Shown here: in pieces, positions 25,465 to 35,605 of the stretch
How the letters are laid out: every line of letters starts with the position of its first letter
How positions within the stretch are numbered: position 1 is the first letter of the stretch
Assembly (NCBI RefSeq): GCF_001280505.1
Contig: NZ_LBIO01000037.1
Location: 1-64,000 of the forward strand
Direction: 5' to 3'
DNA from: Mangrovimonas sp. TPBH4
GTDB taxonomy: Bacteria; Bacteroidota; Bacteroidia; Flavobacteriales; Flavobacteriaceae
DNA length: 64,000 nt
Made by a program: the position numbers and the translations under genes
Notes under the pieces: generated by a model
Seen by the model: only the letters and a program-made list of their open reading frames with translations
Told to the model about the DNA's origin: nothing
Database searches by the model: none

Positions 25465-27012
25465 TTAGTTTGTTAATTCGATAATTACTGGAGATACCTT
25501 TTTCAACTTGTATGATGAGTTGTTGGTAATCTTAGCATTGATATCAAATATTTGAACAGCATCTCCACGCTTAGCTTTACGCAACGCAGATTTAGCTCTA
25601 TCATTTAATTTGTTACCGTTAACAGTAATTGTTGGTTGCCCTGGTACTTTGAACTTGAATCCAGAAACACTTAATGGTAAATCGAAATCGAAATCATCCA
25701 ACTTAGCACCAACAGAAGAAATTTCTAAACCGTTACGTTGCATTGGAACAACTCCATCTTCTCCACGAATAGTACCAGTAGGTGCAGGGATATCCTTAAT
25801 ACGGAAAGTAGCCTTATCACTAACTTTAGTACCATCAGGTAAAGTTCCAGAAACGTTGATAGTAACTTCTCTACCAGAACCTGGCTTCATGTTGTATTTA
25901 CCAACACCAGATCCCTTAGATAAACCTGTAGCAGACGCTGTTACTTTGTTATCTGGCACGCCAGCGAAAGAAATTGTCATTGGGTTTACAACACCACGGT
26001 ATACAACATTCATCTTGTCAGCAGAAATTGTTGCTGAGTTTGGTTTAGGTACAACTGCGTAAGTACTCTTTACTGGAATAGAGATAATAGAATCTCCTTC
26101 TTTAAATTGGAACTCACCTTCAATTGTTTGCTCACCTACATTACCAGCAGCAAACTTCAACATAGTTTGTCCAGCTTGCATAGCTTCAGCAGGTAATTCT
26201 TTACCGTTGATGATTACTTTATCAGCTCTTAACGTTTTGTCATTTTTACCCAAGATGATTCTACCTGTAAACTCTTCTCCTGAGAAGAAAGCAGTTTTGT
26301 CCGGTACAACAATAGCGTCAAAGTTTGTTAAAGAAGCTTCCACTTTAAGCTGCTCACCTAACATAGACTGTAATACTTCAGTTTCAGTAGTTTTAACGTC
26401 AGCTTGCATCTGAGTCAATTTAGTTAAAGACGCTACCAATGGGAAACCTTTATAGTTGTGGCTTAACCATTCTACAGTTCCAGCACCTCTTTTTACATCT
26501 TCAGTAGCAAATTTCTCTTTAACAGATGGCGCCATAGAAGCCGTCATAGGGTTTGCTTCCAAAACAGCTACCACACCATCTCTAAATTCAGCAATTTTAG
26601 CTTTGAATTCTTCTCCTTCTGGTTTCAATTTATCACCTTTAAACCAAAGGTTATCCAAGAAGTCTCCTTTATCCATTGACTCATACTCAGTAGGATCGTC
26701 CAACTTAGCGGTCATTTCAGTTTTAAGATTGGTTATGTAAGCATCCAAACCAGTTGCTAATTGATCAATTTGATCAGCAGCAGCTTTTAAAGGCTTATAC
26801 TTTGCTGGTTGTTCGTCAACCTTAGCCGCCAAACCATTCATGAACTGTGTATTTCTCTCAGTAGAAGCCTCGTTGGATTCGGTCAACTTTTCATTCATCA
26901 AACCGAAAGCCGAAAGTACTTCTTTTGACATATTCAATGCTAACATCGCAATGAAGATCAAATACATCAAGTTAATCATTTTCTGCCTTGCAGATAATTT
27001 TCCTCCTGCCAT
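25465..27012 (-). CDS. gldM: gliding motility / type IX secretion motor protein GldM
   Basis: 515 residues. A single N-terminal transmembrane helix (about 13-31, MINLMYLIFIAMLALNM) is followed by a long periplasmic part with helical D1 and beta-rich D2-D4 domains. GldM dimers combine with GldL in the inner membrane as the proton-driven motor that powers type IX secretion and gliding. It sits 55 bp after gldL. Length and sequence are typical. Confidence 0.97.
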   Translation of the reverse strand: MAGGKLSARQKMINLMYLIFIAMLALNMSKEVLSAFGLMNEKLTESNEASTERNTQFMNGLAAKVDEQPAKYKPLKAAADQIDQLATGLDAYITNLKTEMTAKLDDPTEYESMDKGDFLDNLWFKGDKLKPEGEEFKAKIAEFRDGVVAVLEANPMTASMAPSVKEKFATEDVKRGAGTVEWLSHNYKGFPLVASLTKLTQMQADVKTTETEVLQSMLGEQLKVEASLTNFDAIVVPDKTAFFSGEEFTGRIILGKNDKTLRADKVIINGKELPAEAMQAGQTMLKFAAGNVGEQTIEGEFQFKEGDSIISIPVKSTYAVVPKPNSATISADKMNVVYRGVVNPMTISFAGVPDNKVTASATGLSKGSGVGKYNMKPGSGREVTINVSGTLPDGTKVSDKATFRIKDIPAPTGTIRGEDGVVPMQRNGLEISSVGAKLDDFDFDLPLSVSGFKFKVPGQPTITVNGNKLNDRAKSALRKAKRGDAVQIFDINAKITNNSSYKLKKVSPVIIELTN

Positions 27013-27067
27013 TTCTAATTAGTTTTTTGTGTTGTTAATTGTTTAAAATTCTAGACTAAAAAACTAA

Positions 27068-27715
27068 TTAGTTTTTGTTCATAGCAGATAGCATACCACC
27101 GTAAACACCGTTAAGTGAAGACAAGTTAGAAGCCAAAGATTGCATTTGTTCTTTAAGTTTAGCTGCGTTTTCTACTGCTTCTTCGTTAATTGTCGCTTGA
27201 CGGTTAACGCTCTCTAATTGTACTTTGTAAAGGCTGTTCAAAGACTCCATTTGAGATGCAGCAAGAGACAACTCTTCACCATACTTTTTAGTTGCAGCGA
27301 TAGAATCTACTGTTGGGCTGATTCCTTTAGCAGCTCCTTCGAAGTTTTTGATGCTGTTTCCTAAACTTGCCATAAGTTCACCATCAATTTTAGCTTCTTT
27401 CAATAAGTTGTCTAATTTCTTAGATAAAAGACCTTCAGCATCTTTAGCTTCTTCTTTCTTAGCTTTTGGTGAAGACTTACCACCTGCCAATTCTGGGTAA
27501 ACCAAAGACCAATCTAAATCGTCATCTACTGGTTCGAATGCTGAAATCGCGAAAATAATTGCTTCTGATACAAGACCGATAGTTAACATTACGTTACCAG
27601 TAAGTGGTCCTAATTCGAAGTGAGTAATCTTAAAAAGTGCTCCAATGATTACGATTGATGCTCCTAATCCGTAAGCCATGTTCATAAAACGCTTACCTGC
27701 TTTTGACTGTGCCAT
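27068..27715 (-). CDS. gldL: gliding motility / type IX secretion motor protein GldL
   Basis: 215 residues with two transmembrane helices near the N-terminus (about 11-31 and 37-57). The second contains the conserved Glu region. A cytoplasmic helical domain follows. GldL pentamers surround the GldM dimer and form the motor. It lies between gldK and gldM in the canonical order. Confidence 0.97.
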   Translation of the reverse strand: MAQSKAGKRFMNMAYGLGASIVIIGALFKITHFELGPLTGNVMLTIGLVSEAIIFAISAFEPVDDDLDWSLVYPELAGGKSSPKAKKEEAKDAEGLLSKKLDNLLKEAKIDGELMASLGNSIKNFEGAAKGISPTVDSIAATKKYGEELSLAASQMESLNSLYKVQLESVNRQATINEEAVENAAKLKEQMQSLASNLSSLNGVYGGMLSAMNKN

Positions 27716-27793
27716 AATTTTTGTTTTTAGTTTAAGTTAATATGTATTATTACTTAAGTAGGTTAAATAATAGATTAAATTTTATTGTTTTGA

Positions 27794-29158
27794 TTAGTGT
27801 GAATTATTGGTTACTTCAGTTCCCATATAATCCTGTACGGTTCTAAATCCGATATAACTTCTTGCTGAATCTGCGTACTCATAATCTCTTGAGCTCACCT
27901 GTAAGAAGTATGCAACATCTTTCCAAGACCCCCCACGTACTACTTTACGTTCGTTAGCAGCATCATTTACATTAGGGTTGATGGTTGAGAAATGCTCGTA
28001 TGAAGCTGGGTCATAAGATCCTTGCACCCATTCTGACACATTACCTGCCATGTTATATAGGTTGTAATCGTTTGGCTCGTAAGCATCCGCTTCAACAGTA
28101 TACAAAGCTTGATCTGCTGCATAGTCTCCACGTAATGGTTTAAAGTTTGCCATAAAGCATCCTCTATCATTTTTGGTGTAAGGTCCACCCCAAGGGAAAG
28201 TTGCTCCTTGAAGACCACCTCTAGCGGCGTATTCCCACTCTGCTTCAGATGGCAATCTGAATTTATTTACCTGAGCTTTACCTCTAGATTTTTGGTAACC
28301 ATTCTTATAAATAGTACGCCATTGACAGAATGCATTTGCTTGTTTCCAAGACACTCCAACTACTGGATACGCTCCATAAGCATCATGCCAGAAATAGTCA
28401 TTGTGCATTGGCTCATTATATGAATAGGCAAAATCACGAATCCAAGCGGTAGTATCCGGATATACAGCAACCTCATCAGTAATAAGTACATCACTTCTTC
28501 TAAGGTTTCTGTTTTTTGCAGCCTTTTCGATATCCATATAAGTATATTGGAACTTGAACTTGGTTACGTCCCAAGTACGTTGTCCATTATAGGATTCCTC
28601 GATAGGTAGATACATGGTATCCATTACCTCGGCGTAGTATTCATCAGGATAGTCGTTAGTATCCAAAATAAGGTCTACATCCTTATTAAGTTTTCTACCT
28701 TCATATCCTGTTGGACCTAAACCACTATAGTTATCCAACATGTACTTTTCGTACACACTCATATCGGCAGTATCTGCATCTTTAAATGCAAACTCTCCAA
28801 TACCACCATCATCTGGTGTTTTACCAATTTCATCGGCTAGGATCGCCAACTTGGTTCTTACGATTGAGTCACGTACCCAATTCACAAACTGACGATACTC
28901 ACTGTTAGTGATTTCAGTTTCGTCCATATAAAAGGCCCTTACGGTCACCGTTTTGGTTGGTGCATCTTGTACACCCGCCAGATCATCATCCGATTTACCC
29001 ATGATGAATGCTCCTCCCGGAACAAGGGTCATACCATAAGGTTTTTCAGGATGCCATTTCTTTCCTTTAACTCCTACCAGTTCTCCTCTGTCACCAGAGC
29101 TACAACTGTGTAATAGAGCCAATACAGCGGTTAATAAAGCAAACTTCTTCATATTCAT
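27794..29158 (-). CDS. gldK: gliding motility / type IX secretion lipoprotein GldK
   Basis: A 454-residue outer-membrane lipoprotein. The signal peptide ends in the lipobox LLHSC (Cys near 19). The bulk is a formylglycine-generating-enzyme-like (SUMF1) fold, with GGAFIMGKS near 48, WEYAARGG near 315 and VVRGGSW near 410. GldK forms a periplasmic ring with GldN. It opens the gldKLMN run, preceded by 196 bp of very AT-rich DNA with a 13 bp direct repeat. Confidence 0.96.
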   Translation of the reverse strand: MNMKKFALLTAVLALLHSCSSGDRGELVGVKGKKWHPEKPYGMTLVPGGAFIMGKSDDDLAGVQDAPTKTVTVRAFYMDETEITNSEYRQFVNWVRDSIVRTKLAILADEIGKTPDDGGIGEFAFKDADTADMSVYEKYMLDNYSGLGPTGYEGRKLNKDVDLILDTNDYPDEYYAEVMDTMYLPIEESYNGQRTWDVTKFKFQYTYMDIEKAAKNRNLRRSDVLITDEVAVYPDTTAWIRDFAYSYNEPMHNDYFWHDAYGAYPVVGVSWKQANAFCQWRTIYKNGYQKSRGKAQVNKFRLPSEAEWEYAARGGLQGATFPWGGPYTKNDRGCFMANFKPLRGDYAADQALYTVEADAYEPNDYNLYNMAGNVSEWVQGSYDPASYEHFSTINPNVNDAANERKVVRGGSWKDVAYFLQVSSRDYEYADSARSYIGFRTVQDYMGTEVTNNSH

Positions 29159-29283
29159 AGAAACTCGAGGTTAAATTATTTAGTTGTAATTATATTTTTT
29201 TTCAAAAAAACACTGAGCGTATTTTTTTAAAGGCTGTAAACATATCTATATATTTTCAAAAAACCAATTTTTTTTTGATTTTT

Positions 29284-29317
29284 TTTGCATTTCATCCTAT
29301 AAACTTTGCATTTCATC
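29284..29317. repeat. 13 bp direct repeat upstream of gldK
   Basis: TTTGCATTTCATC occurs at 29284-29296 and 29305-29317, 21 bp apart (two helical turns). It lies in the noncoding region between the arginase-like gene and gldK. It is a possible regulator binding site for gldKLMN. Confidence 0.45.
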
Positions 29318-29354
29318 GATGATAAAGTGTTAAAAAAATCAAAAAGTAAATATA

Positions 29355-30521
29355 CTAAAAACTATTCTTTTTATAGGCTTTATACCATCTTTCCGGTATT
29401 TTGCCCTGAGTAGCTTCAATATAATCTTCGTACATGCAAGGTAATAACGTATGCTTTTTCAATTTATTATTAACATTTGGTAAAAAAGGTATTTCTATCC
29501 ACCAACGTCCAGTTTTGATGCTTTTAAAGAAAATAAGCTCATCATCTTCTACCAACACATTGAATTTCTGATAATTAACATCACTCTTAAAATCATCATC
29601 CTTCACCCTACAGTTAACACCTTCGACGAAATACCATATCATTTGCGCCATTAACATAGCCGTCACGCTATCGTCACTAGACGGTCTATACTCATATATT
29701 CCAAACGAGGTCACCTTGTTACTGATACCTGCATATCGGGAAACTGCGCAAATTTCCTTTCCATCCAATCCGTTTGGAGAATACCGTTGATTTGAACCAA
29801 GTTCTGAGGCTTTCACCGATTTTAAATCGACACTAACGATATTAGCATCTCGCATCACCGGTTCTACCAAACTTATATTATTGGAAATCTCCCCCAAACG
29901 ATAGGCTTCAAAATAAAGCTTCTCCATAAGATCAATTTCCTCCTGCGAATTAAAATAGGTTTGATAACCTACAGCAGAATAATTGAACAAATTAAAAGGT
30001 TCTTCCAATATTATCTTACCCAAAAAGCTGTTGTTCTTAATAGGAAGCGAGGCATCTCCCAAATCAAAATTGCTATCCACATTTACAATATTGACCATAG
30101 GCGCATAATTATCATAGGCCCTATAGTTGGCATAGGTTAAATCCTGACTACCTCCCAATATAATAGGTATGATTTGCTTTTCTAACAACATACCTACGGT
30201 GGTTCGTAAAGCAAAATAGGTATCCTCAACCTTTTCCCCAGGAAGAATATCTCCTAAATCGGCCATAGTAGTGTACCAATTTCCAGGAAACAGACTATAC
30301 AACGAAGTTCTAACAGCATCAAAAGAAACAATCTCCCCCATAAAATTGACATCATTTCTGTTTTCCAAAACACCAATAATGGCAATTTTTACGCCTTCCA
30401 AATCTGGAAAGCCATTCTGTTTGGAGTGAACCCTTAATTTTCTTCCTAGTGCTTGTTGTGATAATAATTCGCCATGGGCTAGCACAGCATCGGATATTGG
30501 GGTTAGAAAATCAAAGTTCAT
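29355..30521 (-). CDS. arginase-fold protein (formimidoylglutamase-like) with degenerate metal site
   Basis: A 388-residue member of the ureohydrolase superfamily by overall pattern. The manganese-binding motifs are altered. GGxHS/D reads GGSQD (His to Gln), DAHxD reads DSNFD (His to Asn), and SxDxDxxDP reads SVDLKSVKA (second Asp to Lys). The canonical two-metal hydrolase centre therefore cannot form. The family is usually annotated formimidoylglutamase in flavobacteria. It sits 14 bp downstream of topA and directly before gldK, so a non-enzymatic role tied to secretion or gliding is possible (inference). Confidence 0.75.
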   Translation of the reverse strand: MNFDFLTPISDAVLAHGELLSQQALGRKLRVHSKQNGFPDLEGVKIAIIGVLENRNDVNFMGEIVSFDAVRTSLYSLFPGNWYTTMADLGDILPGEKVEDTYFALRTTVGMLLEKQIIPIILGGSQDLTYANYRAYDNYAPMVNIVNVDSNFDLGDASLPIKNNSFLGKIILEEPFNLFNYSAVGYQTYFNSQEEIDLMEKLYFEAYRLGEISNNISLVEPVMRDANIVSVDLKSVKASELGSNQRYSPNGLDGKEICAVSRYAGISNKVTSFGIYEYRPSSDDSVTAMLMAQMIWYFVEGVNCRVKDDDFKSDVNYQKFNVLVEDDELIFFKSIKTGRWWIEIPFLPNVNNKLKKHTLLPCMYEDYIEATQGKIPERWYKAYKKNSF

Positions 30522-30535
30522 TTATGGTACTCCTA

Positions 30536-33025
30536 TTACTTCTTTTTGGTTACTGTTTTTTTTCTAGTAGTTTTTTTCTTTGGCGTATTCTTTTCTATAA
30601 TGCCTTGGGCTTCTTCCAAAGTCATTTTTGAAACATCCACGGTTTTAGGCAATTCTACCTTTACCTTCCCCTTAATAACATTATGCCTACCCCATCGTGC
30701 CTTCTCTACTCTAATGCCTTCCTCTTTCCAATCGTGGATAAGCTTATCTTTTTCCTTTTGAATTTTATCTTCAATTAGTTCAACAATGTCAGTATCTGAA
30801 AGGTTATCCCAGTCATACTTTTTATTAACATTGATAAACATATTGTTCCATTTAATATATGGTCCAAATCTCCCCTTACCTTTTTGTACCGGTAAATCTT
30901 GATACATATATATAGGAGCGTCTGCCTTTTGCTTTTCCTTTATTAGCTCAACCGCATCATCAAATTCCACACTCAAGGGATCCATTCCTTTCGGCAAGGA
31001 TACGAAAGATTTTCCAAATTTCACATAGGGTCCAAAACGTCCGTTGTTAACTTCTATGCTTTCTCCCTCAAATTCACCTAAAGTTTTTGGCAATTGGAAC
31101 AAGTCCATAGCCTCCTCAAAAGTAATAGAACTCAATTGTTGGTCTGGCGCCAAACTAGCAAACTGTGGTTTTTCTTCATCATCAACAGTTCCTATCTGCA
31201 CCATTGGGCCAAATTTCCCCAAACGTACACTCACTTGTTTCCCGGTAGCAGGGTCAACACCTAAAATACGTTCTCCAGATTCCCTCTCAGCGTTTTCCTC
31301 GACATCCTTCACCTGTGGATGAAAGTCTTTGTAGAAGTCCTTCATCATTTTGGACCAATCTACTTTACCTTCGGCAATCTCATCAAAGTCTTCCTCAACT
31401 TTTGCCGTAAAGTTGTAATCCAAAATGGTCTCGAAATGATTCACCAAGAAATCAGTTACAATCATCCCGATATCAGTGGGAACCAATTTTCCTTTATCAG
31501 AACCTACTTTTTCAGTAAGCGCTTTTTCCTTTACCGAACCGTTTTGAAGCTTCAACTGACTATAAGCTCTTTCTACTCCATCAATATTTCCTTTTTCAAC
31601 ATAATTTCTATTTTGAATGGTAGAAATGGTTGGCGCATAGGTAGACGGTCTTCCAATACCCAATTCCTCCAATTGCTTCACCAATGAAGCTTCGGTATAA
31701 CGGGCTGGTGGTCTTGTATAGCGTTCGGTGGCGGTTATATAATTATTAAGGAGTGTTTCATTCACCTTAAGTGCTGGCAACATTCCTTCTTGTTCAATAT
31801 CTTCATCATCGGTTCCTTCCAAATATACCTTCAGGAATCCGTCAAAAGTAATCACCTCTCCATTAGCCGTGAACACATGACTATCAGTAGAAGAACTAAT
31901 CTTTACATTGGTACGCTCCAACTTGGCTTCACTCATTTGGGAAGCAATGGCACGTTTCCAAATCAAGTCGTATAAACGATCTTGATCTCTATCTACACTA
32001 ATGGAATGGCGTGAAAAATCGGTAGGACGAATGGCCTCGTGAGCTTCCTGCGCCCCTTTAGCCTTTCCTTTATAGTTTCTTGGCTGACTATAGTCTGATC
32101 CGTAAGCTGAATTAATTTCTGCTTGGGCTCCTGCTCTTGCCTCATCGGATAAGTTCACACTATCCGTTCTCATATAAGTAATCAACCCAGATTCATAAAG
32201 GCGCTGTGCCAAGGTCATCGTTTTACTTACCGAAAAATATAATTTACGAGCCGCTTCCTGTTGCAAAGTAGACGTAGTAAATGGTGCCGCCGGTGATTTC
32301 TTGGCTGGCTTTTTCTCTAGATCAGCTACTTTAAACTCTGCTTTGACATTGGCTTCCAAAAAGGCATAAGCCTCTTCTTTTGTACTGAAGTTCTTCGGAA
32401 GTTTTGCCTTGAAAACTTGCCCATCTTCATTTGAAAACTCAGCATCTATTCTAAAAGACGCTTCCGCAGTAAAGTTTTGGATGTCGCGTTCGCGTTCTAC
32501 AATCAATCTTACAGACACTGATTGCACTCTTCCCGCCGAAAGACCTCCTTTTACCTTTCTCCATAAAACAGGAGACAACTCATAACCCACAATTCTATCC
32601 AACACACGACGCGCTTGTTGTGCATCTACTAAATCGTAATCAATACCCCTTGGATTTTCAATCGCCTTTTGAATGGCCGTCTTGGTAATCTCGTGAAATA
32701 CGATACGCTTGGTCTTGGCCTTATCCAATTTTAAAGTCTCAGCAAGGTGCCATGCAATGGCCTCCCCTTCACGGTCCTCATCACTCGCCAACCATATCGT
32801 TTCTGCTTTCCCAGCTAAGGTCTTCAGTTTTTTAACAACATCTTTCTTATCCTTGGACACTAGATATTTTGGCTTAAAATCTCCATCAACATCTACCCCC
32901 AATTCCTTTGAAGGCAAATCTGCAATATGTCCAAAACTAGACTCAACCTTAAAGTCTTTTCCTAGGAATTTCTCTATGGTTTTGGCCTTTGCAGGGGACT
33001 CAACTATCACTAAATTCTTTGCCAT
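30536..33025 (-). CDS. topA: DNA topoisomerase I
   Basis: 829 residues from the ATG of MAKNLVIVESPAKAKT, which is the family's normal start. An upstream in-frame extension is not needed. The TOPRIM domain has VESPAKA and the acidic DEDREGEAIAWHL (about 55-70). The active-site Tyr lies in the YMRTDS segment near 300. The C-terminus carries repeated small domains ending in a Lys-rich tail that replaces zinc fingers. The enzyme relaxes negative supercoils. It reads leftward and probably forms one transcript with the arginase-like gene. Confidence 0.96.
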   Translation of the reverse strand: MAKNLVIVESPAKAKTIEKFLGKDFKVESSFGHIADLPSKELGVDVDGDFKPKYLVSKDKKDVVKKLKTLAGKAETIWLASDEDREGEAIAWHLAETLKLDKAKTKRIVFHEITKTAIQKAIENPRGIDYDLVDAQQARRVLDRIVGYELSPVLWRKVKGGLSAGRVQSVSVRLIVERERDIQNFTAEASFRIDAEFSNEDGQVFKAKLPKNFSTKEEAYAFLEANVKAEFKVADLEKKPAKKSPAAPFTTSTLQQEAARKLYFSVSKTMTLAQRLYESGLITYMRTDSVNLSDEARAGAQAEINSAYGSDYSQPRNYKGKAKGAQEAHEAIRPTDFSRHSISVDRDQDRLYDLIWKRAIASQMSEAKLERTNVKISSSTDSHVFTANGEVITFDGFLKVYLEGTDDEDIEQEGMLPALKVNETLLNNYITATERYTRPPARYTEASLVKQLEELGIGRPSTYAPTISTIQNRNYVEKGNIDGVERAYSQLKLQNGSVKEKALTEKVGSDKGKLVPTDIGMIVTDFLVNHFETILDYNFTAKVEEDFDEIAEGKVDWSKMMKDFYKDFHPQVKDVEENAERESGERILGVDPATGKQVSVRLGKFGPMVQIGTVDDEEKPQFASLAPDQQLSSITFEEAMDLFQLPKTLGEFEGESIEVNNGRFGPYVKFGKSFVSLPKGMDPLSVEFDDAVELIKEKQKADAPIYMYQDLPVQKGKGRFGPYIKWNNMFINVNKKYDWDNLSDTDIVELIEDKIQKEKDKLIHDWKEEGIRVEKARWGRHNVIKGKVKVELPKTVDVSKMTLEEAQGIIEKNTPKKKTTRKKTVTKKK

Positions 33026-33127
33026 TTTTCTTATTTTAAGGCTACAAATGTATATCAAAAAAAATATATCATCCTAATTTAACATTTTTTAACCCCCAGA
33101 TATTGCGCAATTTTTCTGGAATCACAA

Positions 33128-33155
33128 AAAAAAGCCTGAAAAAATTCAGACTTTT
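33128..33155 (-). terminator. terminator after the DUF membrane protein gene
   Basis: Imperfect stem AAAAGCCTGAA / TTCAGACTTTT around an A-rich loop, with T-rich sequence on the minus-strand exit. It separates the membrane protein gene from topA. Confidence 0.6.
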
Positions 33156-33185
33156 ACAACTATAACTAAAACAAATGAAAATAGC

Positions 33186-33929
33186 CTATTCAAAAGGTAA
33201 TTCGTGAGGCTCAAAACCAACACTGTCCTTATATATATAGTATGCCGGCAAGTAGGCAAAGGATGCCGTTATCAAAAGTCCAACTCCACAAAGCACAAGC
33301 CCTATTACTTCGGCAAACAATCCTGAAATAACAATTAATCCAAAAGTGATGAGCCACTTTTTATTTCCCAAATCAAAACTGGACTTCACAATATCCCTAA
33401 CGTCCATTTCTGGGTTAAATGCAAAAATCACATTCATTAGGGTTATAGGCACCATGACATATATTATAGGCAAAAAACATAACAATGCAGCCAATAGGGA
33501 AATCCCATAACTGATCAATGCCAACTTTACCACTTTCACCAAATAAGGTTTCTTTAAATAATAGAAGTAATCATCCTTTTCTACCAAGTCAAGATCTTTC
33601 GCCTTGCAAATACGATAAAAGGATGCCTTAAGCCCAAAAGCAATGACCATAGCAAAAAAAGCAAATAGCAACATAAACACCACAAAAGGAACCATCAATA
33701 ATGGATTTACTTGATTATCCTGAAAAGCTTCCGGATTCCAAATACCCATTGCCACCATTGGCAGATACATTATTATATAGAAGGGTGCCAACATAGCAAT
33801 GGTTATCAAAATCATGATGAGACCTTGAACCCATACTTTTTTAAATAGCTCGATACAATTACTGAAGATAGTGCCAAAATCCAATGGTTTGGAAGCATTA
33901 ATTCTAGATTGAAGTTCTGAAAAAGTCAT
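33186..33929 (-). CDS. multi-pass membrane protein, unknown
   Basis: 247 residues with about five or six hydrophobic segments (roughly 36-60, 80-105, 128-160, 168-185 and 195-235) and a short cytoplasmic N-terminus. It resembles the glycerophosphoryl-like or DUF4013-type integral membrane proteins found next to topA or miaB in flavobacteria, but no function can be assigned. It is divergent from miaB, with a 142 bp shared promoter region. Confidence 0.7.
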   Translation of the reverse strand: MTFSELQSRINASKPLDFGTIFSNCIELFKKVWVQGLIMILITIAMLAPFYIIMYLPMVAMGIWNPEAFQDNQVNPLLMVPFVVFMLLFAFFAMVIAFGLKASFYRICKAKDLDLVEKDDYFYYLKKPYLVKVVKLALISYGISLLAALLCFLPIIYVMVPITLMNVIFAFNPEMDVRDIVKSSFDLGNKKWLITFGLIVISGLFAEVIGLVLCGVGLLITASFAYLPAYYIYKDSVGFEPHELPFE

Positions 33930-34003
33930 ATTTAATTAATTGGTTACCTGTTAAAAATAGCGCTTATTATTAACATATTAAAATTAACAATAACACTGTC
34001 AAC

Positions 34004-34035
34004 TTGTCATAGATTACAAATAAATCGTATCTTTG
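34004..34035 (+). promoter_or_regulatory. probable Bacteroidota promoter of miaB
   Basis: TTG at 34004-34006 and TATCTTTG at 34028-34035 match the Bacteroidota consensus TTTG ... TAnnTTTG with a 21 bp spacer. They lie about 37 bp upstream of the miaB start. Confidence 0.5.
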
Positions 34036-34071
34036 CACACTTAATGAACACGGAACGCTTCAGTATTATAT

Positions 34072-35517
34072 ATGGAAAAGATTATAGATGAGAACAAGCA
34101 GGGCCAAAGCCTTGTTTTAGAACAAAAGGAAGGTAACCAGCGAAAACTGTTTATTGAAAGTTATGGTTGCCAAATGAATTTTAGCGACAGTGAAATTGTA
34201 GCCTCGATTCTTTCTAAAAACGGATTTAACACGACCCAAAACCTTGAAGATGCCGATTTGGTTTTGGTAAATACATGCTCCATTCGAGACAAAGCAGAAC
34301 AAACGGTTCGTAAACGTTTGGAAAAATACAATGCCGTAAAAAAAATCAACCCAAACATGAAAGTTGGTGTTTTGGGCTGTATGGCAGAACGCTTGAAAAG
34401 TAAATTCCTTGAGGAAGAAAAAATTGTAGACCTTGTTGTTGGGCCAGACGCCTACAAAGACTTGCCTAACCTTGTTGCCGAAGTGGATGAAGGAAGAAAT
34501 GCCGTTAACGTGATTCTTTCCAAAGAAGAAACCTATGGTGATATTTCTCCTGTGCGTTTAAACTCCAACGGTGTTACTGCTTTTGTATCTATCACAAGAG
34601 GTTGTGACAATATGTGTACCTTCTGTGTCGTTCCTTTTACACGTGGTCGTGAGCGCAGTCGTGACCCACAGAGTATTATGGAAGAAATCAACGATCTATG
34701 GAGCAAAGGCTATAAAGAAGTGACGCTTTTGGGACAAAACGTAGACAGTTACCTTTGGTATGGTGGAGGACTTAAGAAAGATTTCGAAAAGGCCTCAGAC
34801 ATGCAAAAAGCCACGGCCGTTAACTTTGCAAACCTTTTGGAAATGTGCGCCACGGCACAACCAAAAATGCGTTTCCGCTTTTCAACATCCAACCCTCAGG
34901 ACATGACTTTGGATGTGATTGAAGCCATGGCTAAACACAATAACATCTGTAATTACATCCATTTGCCGGTACAGAGCGGAAGTAACCGTATTTTAAAGGA
35001 AATGAACCGTCAGCATACGCGTGAAGAGTATTTTGAATTGATTGACAACATCAAAAGACTCATTCCAGACTGTGCCATTTCTCAAGATATGATTTCTGGG
35101 TTCCCAACCGAAACTGAAGAAGACCACAAAGATACCTTGAGCCTGATGGAATATGTAAAATACGACTTCGGGTTTATGTTTGCGTATTCCGAAAGACCTG
35201 GAACTTTGGCGGAGCGCAAAATGGAAGATGATGTTCCTGCAGAGACCAAAAAACGTCGTTTGGAGGAAATCATAGTATTGCAACAAAAACACGCCTTGTA
35301 CCGCACCGAACAACATCTTGGTAAAGTTGAGGAAGTGTTGATTGAGAAAGAATCCAAAAGATCTGACGCTCACTGGTCTGGAAGAAACAGCCAAAACACC
35401 GTGGTGGTATTCCCTAAAGAAAACTACCAAGTAGGAGATTTTGTAAATGTAAAGATTACTGAATGTACCTCCGCCACCTTAATTGGAGAAGCTGTAGGAT
35501 ATTCAGAAAATAATTAG
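34072..35517 (+). CDS. miaB: tRNA-2-methylthio-N6-dimethylallyladenosine synthase MiaB
   Basis: 481 residues. The N-terminal UPF0004 domain has three iron-sulfur Cys (YGCQMN, NTCSIRD, LGCMAE). The radical-SAM motif is CDNMCTFC near residue 183, and a C-terminal TRAM domain binds the tRNA. It adds a methylthio group to A37 of tRNAs that read U-starting codons. The start at ATG 34072 gives a slightly longer N-terminus than E. coli. It leads the miaB-activator-lptE-TPR-secG run. Confidence 0.97.
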   Translation: MEKIIDENKQGQSLVLEQKEGNQRKLFIESYGCQMNFSDSEIVASILSKNGFNTTQNLEDADLVLVNTCSIRDKAEQTVRKRLEKYNAVKKINPNMKVGVLGCMAERLKSKFLEEEKIVDLVVGPDAYKDLPNLVAEVDEGRNAVNVILSKEETYGDISPVRLNSNGVTAFVSITRGCDNMCTFCVVPFTRGRERSRDPQSIMEEINDLWSKGYKEVTLLGQNVDSYLWYGGGLKKDFEKASDMQKATAVNFANLLEMCATAQPKMRFRFSTSNPQDMTLDVIEAMAKHNNICNYIHLPVQSGSNRILKEMNRQHTREEYFELIDNIKRLIPDCAISQDMISGFPTETEEDHKDTLSLMEYVKYDFGFMFAYSERPGTLAERKMEDDVPAETKKRRLEEIIVLQQKHALYRTEQHLGKVEEVLIEKESKRSDAHWSGRNSQNTVVVFPKENYQVGDFVNVKITECTSATLIGEAVGYSENN

Positions 35518-35605
35518 ATAAAAGACAGTAGAACAAAGCGAAAGGAATCAATATCACTTTAAATATTTTGATTCGTTTCTCTTAACTCTAAAATCTAACA
35601 GATAA

